From: Acetobacteraceae bacterium
GTDB lineage: Bacteria; Pseudomonadota; Alphaproteobacteria; Acetobacterales; Acetobacteraceae
Direction: 5' to 3'
Assembly: GCA_027311485.1 (NCBI GenBank)
Contig: DAICYU010000193.1
Location: 1 to 7,535, forward strand
Length of the DNA stretch: 7,535 nucleotides
The translations under genes were made by a program, and so were the position numbers. Below, piece by piece: positions 1 to 4,442 of the stretch; the stretch's first letter is position 1; each line of letters opens with the position of its first letter. The notes below the pieces were generated by a model. That model made no database searches, had not been told where the DNA came from, and saw only the letters and a list, made by a program, of their open reading frames with translations.

Positions 1-1
1 G

Positions 2-454
2 CTGGCCGACTTCATGGCGGACTACGAAGCCCATGTGGCGGTGGACAGCCGGATTTACCCCGGCGTCGAACCGGTTCTGACGGACATGCGGGGGCGGGGC
101 TGGACGCTGGCGGTCTGCACCAACAAGCCGGAGCGTGCGGCGCGCAGCCTGCTGCAGGCGGTCGGCCTACTGCCGATGATGGCCGCGGTGGGCGGTGGCG
201 ACAGCTTTCCGGTTCGCAAGCCCGACCCGGCACATCTGCTGGCGACACTGTCGCTGGCTGACGGAAGGCCCGAGCAAGCGGTTATGCTGGGTGACCATCG
301 GAATGACATCGCCTGCACGGCAAATACCCCGGTTGCGAGCATCTTCGCTGCCTGGGGTTATGGCTCACGCGATATGGCGGCGGGCGCCACGGCGATTGCC
401 GGCAATATCGCAGAAGCCGCGGCGATCGCCCAGCGCCTGCGGCCGAACGTATAA
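2..454 (+). CDS. gph: HAD-family hydrolase, phosphoglycolate phosphatase-like (5' truncated)
   Basis: Partial gene: the reading frame is open to the left edge (codons LADF precede the first visible Met at 14), so the N-terminus, including the DxDxT nucleophile motif, is outside the window. Numbering from that Met, the visible Rossmann-like core has HAD motif II (CTNK, Thr36), motif III Lys69 in VRKPDP, and motif IV GDHRND (Asp94, Asp98), followed by FAAWGYG. This arrangement is typical of Gph-type phosphatases, which hydrolyse 2-phosphoglycolate to glycolate in the cytoplasm and so clear an inhibitor made by DNA repair or oxygenase reactions. The segment after motif IV reads ACTANTPVAS, where relatives usually carry an Ala-Gly pair; this is a mild deviation. 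The C-terminus ends RLRPNV, and the codons for that tail form the first unit of a tandem repeat. It converges on rpsI. The family is sure. The exact substrate is inferred, since many HAD phosphatases look like this. Confidence 0.85.
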   Translation: MADFMADYEAHVAVDSRIYPGVEPVLTDMRGRGWTLAVCTNKPERAARSLLQAVGLLPMMAAVGGGDSFPVRKPDPAHLLATLSLADGRPEQAVMLGDHRNDIACTANTPVASIFAAWGYGSRDMAAGATAIAGNIAEAAAIAQRLRPNV

Positions 455-505
455 AGGCGTCTGCGGCCGAACCCATAAACACGCCTACGGCCGAACCAAT
501 ACTGG
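434..505. repeat. Three-copy 24-bp tandem repeat at the HAD gene end
   Basis: Three head-to-tail units of exactly 24 bp lie at 434-457, 458-481 and 482-505. All share the core CGGCCGAAC; units 1 and 2 match at 19 of 24 positions, as do units 1 and 3. Read in the HAD frame they spell RLRPNV-stop, RLRPNP-stop and RLRPNQYW, so the unit appears to be the last codons of the gene with its stop codon. The period is a multiple of three. No fourth unit is visible on either side. The likely origin is local slippage or duplication. Confidence 0.85.
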
Positions 506-513
506 TCCGGCCG
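488..513 (-). terminator. Hairpin after rpsI, probable operon terminator
   Basis: On the minus strand an 11-bp stem (CGGCCGGACCA / TGGTTCGGCCG, one G-U pair) closes a GTAT tetraloop 17 bases after the rpsI stop. It is followed by a mildly T-rich stretch containing GTGTTTAT but no long T run. The same bases form a slightly weaker hairpin on the plus strand (one A-C mismatch), so it may also act on HAD-gene transcripts. One arm is the third tandem repeat unit. Confidence 0.65.
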
Positions 514-530
514 GAGCGGTATGCGTTGGA

Positions 531-1061
531 TCAGCGCTTGCTGAACTGGAAGCTGCGGCGAGCCTTGGCCTTGCCGTACTTCTTCCGCTCAACGGCGCGG
601 GAGTCACGGGTCAGGAACCCGGCAACCTTCAGGATGCTGCGCAGATCCGGCTCATAGTTCGTCAGCGCTCGGCTGATGCCGTGGCGCACCGCGCCAGCCT
701 GACCGGACAGGCCACCGCCGGTGACGGTGCAATATACGTCGAACTGGTTGTAGCGGTCCGCGACCAGGAACGGCTGGGTGATCAGCATGCGCAGAACCGG
801 GCGTGCAAAATACTGCACGACGCGCTTGCCGTTCACCATGATCTCGCCCTTGCCCGGCTTGATCCACACGCGGGCAACGGACTCTTTCCGCCGGCCGGTG
901 GCGTAGGAACGGCCAAACACATCCCGCTTCGGTTCACGCCGCGGCGCGTCGCTGGGCATGGCCGCAGAGGGTTCACCGGTGATGGGATCGGTGGCAGCGA
1001 CTTGGCGTGCCGCCAGCACGTCCTTCAGGTCGGCCAGGGTGCCGGTATGGGTTCCAGACAT
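531..1061 (-). CDS. rpsI: 30S ribosomal protein S9 (uS9)
   Basis: Encodes 176 residues. The conserved S9 domain runs from about residue 53 (YATGRRKESVARVWIKPG) through the FDVYCTVTGGGLSGQAGAVRHGI segment, conserved in all S9 proteins, to a very basic tail ending SFQFSKR. In the ribosome that tail reaches the P-site tRNA anticodon stem. S9 sits in the head of the small subunit. Residues 1-50 are an extension compared with the roughly 130-residue E. coli protein; such extensions with a TLADLKD-like segment are known in alphaproteobacteria, which supports this ATG. The start lies 5 bases after the rplM stop, and a GAGGG Shine-Dalgarno-like sequence lies inside the end of rplM, so the two genes are co-transcribed and probably translationally coupled. 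The probable terminator is the hairpin just past the stop. Confidence 0.98.
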   Translation of the reverse strand: MSGTHTGTLADLKDVLAARQVAATDPITGEPSAAMPSDAPRREPKRDVFGRSYATGRRKESVARVWIKPGKGEIMVNGKRVVQYFARPVLRMLITQPFLVADRYNQFDVYCTVTGGGLSGQAGAVRHGISRALTNYEPDLRSILKVAGFLTRDSRAVERKKYGKAKARRSFQFSKR

Positions 1062-1066
1062 CGGGA

Positions 1067-1534
1067 TCAGACCCTCTTATTCTTGGGGTTGAGGGCAGCG
1101 ACGTTCAACGTCGTGGGCTGCTGGCCGTCATGCGGGTGGGACGCACCACCATAAATGTGCAGATGCTTCATCTGCTTCCGCTGCAGCGGGCCGCGCGTAA
1201 TCATACGCTCCACCGCCTTTTCGAGCACACGCTCGGGGTGGCGGGATTCCAGCCGCTGACGGATCGACCGGCCCTTGATGCCGCCCGGATAGCCGGTGTG
1301 GTAGTAGAAGACCGACTGTTCCGCCTTATTGCCGGTGACATGCACCTTGTCGGCGTTCACGACCACGACGTTATCGCCGCAATCGACATGAGGGGTGAAC
1401 TGCGGCTTGTGCTTGCCGCGCAACCGGTTAGCGATCAGGACAGCAAGGCGGCCAAGCACAACGCCTTCCGCGTCGATCAGCACCCAGTCCTTCTTGACCT
1501 CCGACGGTTTTATGGAGGGCGTGCTCTTGAGCAT
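1067..1534 (-). CDS. rplM: 50S ribosomal protein L13 (uL13)
   Basis: Encodes 155 residues from the ATG at 1534. L13 is an early-assembling large-subunit protein that binds 23S rRNA. Visible family features are KKDWVLIDAEGVVLGRLA (residues 14-31), HKPQFTPHVDCGDNVVVVNA (42-61), the YYHTGYPGG segment (77-85), and the basic signature region around MITRGPLQRKQMKHLHIYGG (111-130), which reads MIT and LQR where relatives commonly have MLP/MIP and LGR. The frame stays open to an ATG at 1633, but that start would lie upstream of the probable promoter and adds 33 residues foreign to L13. The 1534 start gives the usual length and the expected N-terminus. No strong Shine-Dalgarno sequence precedes it. 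It is the first gene of the rplM-rpsI operon and is transcribed divergently from the monooxygenase gene. Confidence 0.98.
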   Translation of the reverse strand: MLKSTPSIKPSEVKKDWVLIDAEGVVLGRLAVLIANRLRGKHKPQFTPHVDCGDNVVVVNADKVHVTGNKAEQSVFYYHTGYPGGIKGRSIRQRLESRHPERVLEKAVERMITRGPLQRKQMKHLHIYGGASHPHDGQQPTTLNVAALNPKNKRV

Positions 1535-1568
1535 GATGGTGTAAGCGTCCGGTGATAGAAAGACGCGG

Positions 1569-1597
1569 CTTATGGCCGCGCCTATGGGGTCGGTCAA
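1569..1597 (-). promoter_or_regulatory. Probable sigma-70 promoter of rplM-rpsI
   Basis: On the minus strand, TTGACC (1597-1592, in the CTTGACC context common in alphaproteobacteria) and CATAAG (1574-1569) are separated by exactly 17 bases. Transcription would start near 1562 and leave a leader of about 28 bases before the rplM ATG. This position also argues against the longer L13 start at 1633. Confidence 0.7.
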
Positions 1598-1663
1598 GGG
1601 GTTTTGCGGATTCGGTTCGATCCCGCAGCGCATGACCGCTGAGTGTCAAACGCTACTCGTCAG

Positions 1664-1695
1664 TTGACAGGCGACCGGCGCCAGTATCCGATAAC
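1664..1695 (+). promoter_or_regulatory. Candidate promoter of the monooxygenase gene
   Basis: A perfect TTGACA -35 hexamer lies at 1664-1669, upstream of the monooxygenase start. The -10 is unclear: TATCCG (1685-1690) is only 15 bases away and GATAAC (1690-1695) is 20 bases away, neither ideal. The poor -10 spacing could mean an activator is needed, or that the real promoter is elsewhere in this 188-base divergent region. Confidence 0.35.
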
Positions 1696-1712
1696 TCCAA
1701 TATCATAAGCAC

Positions 1713-1717
1713 AGGAG
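1713..1717 (+). promoter_or_regulatory. Shine-Dalgarno site of the monooxygenase gene
   Basis: AGGAG lies 5 bases before the ATG at 1723. The next in-frame Met (residue 12, just before the dinucleotide-binding strand) has no such sequence, so this site decides the start in favour of 1723. Confidence 0.75.
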
Positions 1718-1722
1718 ACGGT

Positions 1723-3378
1723 ATGTCCAGGACGACTTCAACCGAACGTTCGGCCATGGCGGGTGAGATAGATGTGGTGATCGTCGGCGCCGGATTCGGC
1801 GGCATGTATATGCTGCACCGGCTCCGCGGCCTCGGCCTGTCGGCCATCGTGTTCGATGTGGCGTCCGGAGTCGGCGGCACGTGGTACTGGAATCGCTACC
1901 CTGGCGCGCGCTGCGATGTTGAAAGCATGCAGTACTCCTACGCCTTCGATGAGACGCTGCAGCAGGAATGGCAGTGGAGCGAGCTGTTCGCCGGCCAGCC
2001 GGAAATCCTGCGCTATGCCAACTACGTGGCGGACCGATTCGACCTGCGGCGCGACATGCGCTTTGAAACGCGGGTGACCGATGCGGTGTTCGATCCGGCG
2101 ACCCGGCGCTGGGCGGTGCGCACGGACCGCGGCGACGCGCTGTCCGCCCGCCACTGCGTCATGGCCACCGGCTGCCTGTCGGCGGCCCGGATGCCCGATT
2201 TCCCCGGCCGGGACAGCTTCAAGGGCCAGACCTACCACACCGGCTACTGGCCGCATGAGGGCGTGGACTTCACCGGCAAGCGCGTCGCGGTGATCGGCAC
2301 CGGCTCCTCGGCGATTCAGTCCATCCCGGTGATCGCGCAGCAGGCGGAACACGTGACCGTGTTCCAGCGGACGCCGAATTTCAGCATCCCATCGCGCAAC
2401 GGGCCAATGTCGGAAAGCTACGCCCGCAGTTGGAAGGACTCTTATCCCGCCAAACGGGCCGAGGCGCGGATGACCCGCAACGGCATCCTGGCCAACCCGC
2501 TGGACAAGTCGGCGATCGAAACGCCCGAGGCCGAGCGGCTGACGATCTACGAACAGCGCTGGGCCAGCGGCGGCACCACCTTCATGGCCGCGTTCAACGA
2601 CCTGATCGTCAACAAGGCGTCGAACGACACCGCCGCCGAGTTCGTGCGCAACAAAATACGGGAGATGGTGAAGGACCCCGCCACCGCCGAATTGCTGGCG
2701 CCGACCAACCATCCGATCGGCACCAAGCGCATCTGCGTCGATACCGACTATTACCTGACCTACAATCAGCCGAACGTGTCGCTGGTGGACGTGCGCCATA
2801 CCCCGATCGAGGCGATCACCCCGGACGGCGTGATGGTCGGCGGCAAGGAATACAAGGTCGACGCCATCGTCTTTGCCACCGGTTTCGATGCCATGACCGG
2901 CGCGCTGACCCGGATCAACATCGTCGGCCGCGACGGCGCCACCCTGGTGCAGGAGTGGGAGGCCGGGCCGCGCACCTATCTCGGCCTGATGTGCGCCGGC
3001 TTCCCGAACCTGTTCATGATCACCGGCCCGGGCAGCCCGTCGGTGCTGAGCAACATGATGGTGTCGATCGAGCAGCACGTGGACTGGATCACCGACTGCC
3101 TCGCCAGTCTGCGCGACCGGCAGATGGACTGCATCGAGCCGACCCGCGCCGCCCAGGACGCCTGGGTGGAGCATGTGAATGAGGTCGCACACACGACGCT
3201 GTACCCCTCGGCCGCGTCCTGGTACATGGGCGCCAACATCGAGGGCAAGCCACGCGTGTTCATGCCCTATATCGGCGGCGTCGGCGCCTATCGGCAGAAA
3301 TGCGACGCGGTTGCCGCCGCCGGCTACGAGGGCTTCGTGCTGAGCGGACCCGCCCGCGTGGCCGCCGCCGCGGAGTAG
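1723..3378 (+). CDS. Type I Baeyer-Villiger monooxygenase (FAD/NADPH)
   Basis: Encodes 551 residues, the usual length for cyclohexanone- or phenylacetone-monooxygenase relatives. Such enzymes use FAD, NADPH and O2 to insert oxygen next to a ketone, giving an ester or lactone. Features in order: FAD-binding GAGFGG (22-27); GGTWYWNRYPG (51-61) followed by RCD with Asp65 at the position of a known active-site Asp; the family fingerprint F166-K-G-Q-T-Y-H172-T-G-Y-W176-P177; the NADPH-binding GTGSSA (192-197); QRTPN (215-219); KRICVDTDYY, in which Arg336 matches the catalytic Arg that stabilises the flavin peroxide; ATGFD (385-389); and the C-terminal GKPRVFMPYIGGVGAYRQKC block. No key residue is missing. 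No signal peptide is visible, so it should be cytoplasmic. It is divergent from rplM, and no regulator or lactone hydrolase sits beside it. The family call is firm; the substrate (cyclic, aromatic or steroid-like ketone) cannot be read from the sequence. Confidence 0.95.
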   Translation: MSRTTSTERSAMAGEIDVVIVGAGFGGMYMLHRLRGLGLSAIVFDVASGVGGTWYWNRYPGARCDVESMQYSYAFDETLQQEWQWSELFAGQPEILRYANYVADRFDLRRDMRFETRVTDAVFDPATRRWAVRTDRGDALSARHCVMATGCLSAARMPDFPGRDSFKGQTYHTGYWPHEGVDFTGKRVAVIGTGSSAIQSIPVIAQQAEHVTVFQRTPNFSIPSRNGPMSESYARSWKDSYPAKRAEARMTRNGILANPLDKSAIETPEAERLTIYEQRWASGGTTFMAAFNDLIVNKASNDTAAEFVRNKIREMVKDPATAELLAPTNHPIGTKRICVDTDYYLTYNQPNVSLVDVRHTPIEAITPDGVMVGGKEYKVDAIVFATGFDAMTGALTRINIVGRDGATLVQEWEAGPRTYLGLMCAGFPNLFMITGPGSPSVLSNMMVSIEQHVDWITDCLASLRDRQMDCIEPTRAAQDAWVEHVNEVAHTTLYPSAASWYMGANIEGKPRVFMPYIGGVGAYRQKCDAVAAAGYEGFVLSGPARVAAAAE

Positions 3379-3421
3379 CCCACAGAAGGCCGGGACGCGG
3401 CTGCTACCGGGTTCCCTCCCG

Positions 3422-3470
3422 GCTTACGCCCCGCTGGCCTCGCGGCGGGTTCAGGCCGCGGGGCGTAGGC
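3422..3470 (+). terminator. Long GC-rich stem-loop after the monooxygenase gene
   Basis: GCTTACGCCCCGC (3422-3434) pairs with GCGGGGCGTAGGC (3458-3470) over 13 bp with one G-U pair. After a single-base bulge the stem continues with GGCC/GGCC (3436-3439 with 3454-3457) and a 14-base loop. It starts 43 bases after the monooxygenase stop and ends 37 bases before the DUF1272 start. No T run follows, so it is either a T-less terminator, an mRNA 3'-end stabiliser, or a member of a dispersed intergenic repeat family. Confidence 0.5.
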
Positions 3471-3507
3471 AAGGCGGACCCGGGCCGCCGTTGCAGGAGC
3501 ATGACCG

Positions 3508-3759
3508 ATGCTGGAGCTACGTCCGAACTGCGAATGCTGCGACCGGGACCTGCCGCCGGGCAGCCCGGACGCGCGGATCTGCAGCTATGAATGCACGTTC
3601 TGCGCCGAGTGCGCGACGGTTCGGCTGCACGGGACTTGCCCGAATTGCGGCGGTGAGCTGGTGCGCCGTCCCAGCCGGCCAGCAAACATGCTGGCGAAGC
3701 ATCCCGCGTCCACCCGGCGCGTGCTGAAGCCGGCCGGGTGCCAAGCCGTCAGCACCTAG
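3508..3759 (+). CDS. DUF1272 cysteine-rich small protein
   Basis: Encodes 83 residues. The N-terminal 55 match the DUF1272 family pattern: it begins LELRPNCECC and continues ICSYECTFCAEC and CPNCGGELVRRP. Cysteines at 8, 10, 11, 25, 29, 32, 35, 44 and 47 form several CxxC/CxxxC pairs, consistent with binding one or two zinc ions, although no function is established for the family. Residues 56-83 are a low-complexity basic tail beyond the conserved part. AGGAG at 3495-3499, 8 bases before the ATG, supports the start. It lies 129 bases after the monooxygenase gene with a large hairpin between, so co-transcription is uncertain. It converges on the cupin gene with only 26 bases between the stops. 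Recognition of the family is secure; the role is unknown. Confidence 0.9.
   Translation: MLELRPNCECCDRDLPPGSPDARICSYECTFCAECATVRLHGTCPNCGGELVRRPSRPANMLAKHPASTRRVLKPAGCQAVST
3721..3755 (+). other. Inverted repeat at the end of the DUF1272 gene
   Basis: GTGCTGA (3721-3727) and TCAGCAC (3749-3755) form a perfect 7-bp inverted repeat around a loop that can itself pair GGC with GCC. It covers the last codons just before the stop at 3757-3759. It could serve as an intragenic terminator between the convergent DUF1272 and cupin genes, but no T run follows on either strand. Confidence 0.3.
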
Positions 3760-3785
3760 CACGCCCAGCGCGGTTGGGGGGCGGT

Positions 3786-4202
3786 TCAGTCCACCGGCGC
3801 CGGCGTGGCGTTGTAGTCGGCGTCTGACACATGCTCATACCACGCCGTGCCTTCGCCCTTGTCGTTCAGCTCCGACATCGCGAGGTGCGAAAACAGCTTG
3901 TCCGGCGCCGCACCGTGCCAGTGGCGCACATCCGGCGGAATGATCACCGTATCCCCGGCGCGGATTTCCTGCACCGTTTCCCCCTCGCGCTGCACCCGCC
4001 CGGCGCCGGACAGGCAGAACAGCGTCTGGCCCACCGGATGGCTGTGCCACGCCGTCCGCGCACCCGGGGTAAAGCTGACGACCGACGCCCGCATGCGCGA
4101 CGGCGCGGCCCCCACCACCACCTCATCCGAGAACACCGTGCCGGTGAAGTTGGACGCCGGTGCGCGGTTGGTCTTGCGCGCCGAGGAACGAAGGATTTTC
4201 AT
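3786..4202 (-). CDS. Small cupin, hydroxynitrile-lyase-like (metal-dependent)
   Basis: Encodes 138 residues forming a single cupin barrel. Motif 1 is GARTAWHSHPVGQTLFCLSG (47-66) and motif 2 is GDTVIIPPDVRHWHG (83-97). The putative metal ligands are His53, His55, Gln59 and His94. This spacing, and the flanking TGTV, GARTAWH, GQTL, QREG, HWHGAAP, SHLA and EHVSD blocks, match my recollection of the Mn-dependent (R)-hydroxynitrile lyase of Granulicella tundricola (GtHNL), which has the same ligand numbering. Those enzymes reversibly combine HCN with aldehydes. Position 40 is Ser and 110 is Ser here, where I recall Ala40 and Gln110 in GtHNL, so the active-site lining differs. AGGGAG 7 bases upstream supports the start. 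No signal peptide is visible. Many close relatives are annotated only as cupin domain proteins with unknown substrates; the fold is certain and the lyase activity is inference. Confidence 0.9.
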   Translation of the reverse strand: MKILRSSARKTNRAPASNFTGTVFSDEVVVGAAPSRMRASVVSFTPGARTAWHSHPVGQTLFCLSGAGRVQREGETVQEIRAGDTVIIPPDVRHWHGAAPDKLFSHLAMSELNDKGEGTAWYEHVSDADYNATPAPVD

Positions 4203-4230
4203 GGACCGTCTCCCTGACTGATCAGCGCGC

Positions 4231-4258
4231 AGCGTAAGGCGACACAGGTGGAAGGCAA
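4231..4258 (-). promoter_or_regulatory. Weak candidate promoter of the cupin gene
   Basis: On the minus strand, TTGCCT (4258-4253) and TACGCT (4236-4231) are separated by 16 bases. This would start transcription about 22 bases before the cupin ATG, leaving room for the Shine-Dalgarno site at 4215-4210. The -35 matches consensus at four positions and the -10 at three, so it is suggestive only. The rest of the 240-base gap to the M13 gene shows no convincing element. Confidence 0.25.
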
Positions 4259-4442
4259 GCCGCGCGCCACCCGTTCACCGGCCAGGCGGGGAAGCTGGCG
4301 CGACGCCCACGCCGCTACCGATACCAGCTGCCCGGCCGTTCGACACACGGTCGATCCGTCGGGCTGCAGTGTAGGTCGCCGCGCCCACAAGAAGCGGACC
4401 ATGGGTTTTCCAGACCCGCACCCGGCCACCCCATGCCATCGC

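Noticed and set aside
506..515. 10-bp palindrome TCCGGCCGGA in the HAD/rpsI gap
   Set aside because: It is explained as part of the terminator arm, and palindromes of this length are common by chance in GC-rich DNA.
195..1154. A 319-codon plus-strand frame spanning the HAD end, the gap and rpsI
   Set aside because: It runs out of frame through the HAD gene and antisense to rpsI. The translation has no family features.
1535..1633. Longer L13 start at 1633 adding 33 residues
   Set aside because: The extra residues do not resemble L13, and the codons overlap the probable promoter of the operon.
1742..1753. 12-bp perfect palindrome CCGAACGTTCGG in the first codons of the monooxygenase
   Set aside because: A perfect 12-bp palindrome is expected about once or twice by chance in a window of this size, and the site is inside coding sequence with no second copy nearby.
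2430..3182. A 250-codon second plus-strand frame inside the monooxygenase gene
   Set aside because: Extremely Arg/Gln/Asp-rich frame-shifted reading. The in-frame product is intact across this interval, so there is no frameshift or overlapping gene.
1738..3192. A 484-codon open frame on the minus strand, opposite the monooxygenase
   Set aside because: Same explanation: it is a His/Arg/Gly/Val-rich antisense reading with no domain, while the plus strand encodes all Baeyer-Villiger motifs.
3762..3783. Short CGCCC/GGGCG dyad in the gap between the DUF1272 and cupin stops
   Set aside because: Only 5 bp with a 12-base loop and no T run; too weak to call a bidirectional terminator.
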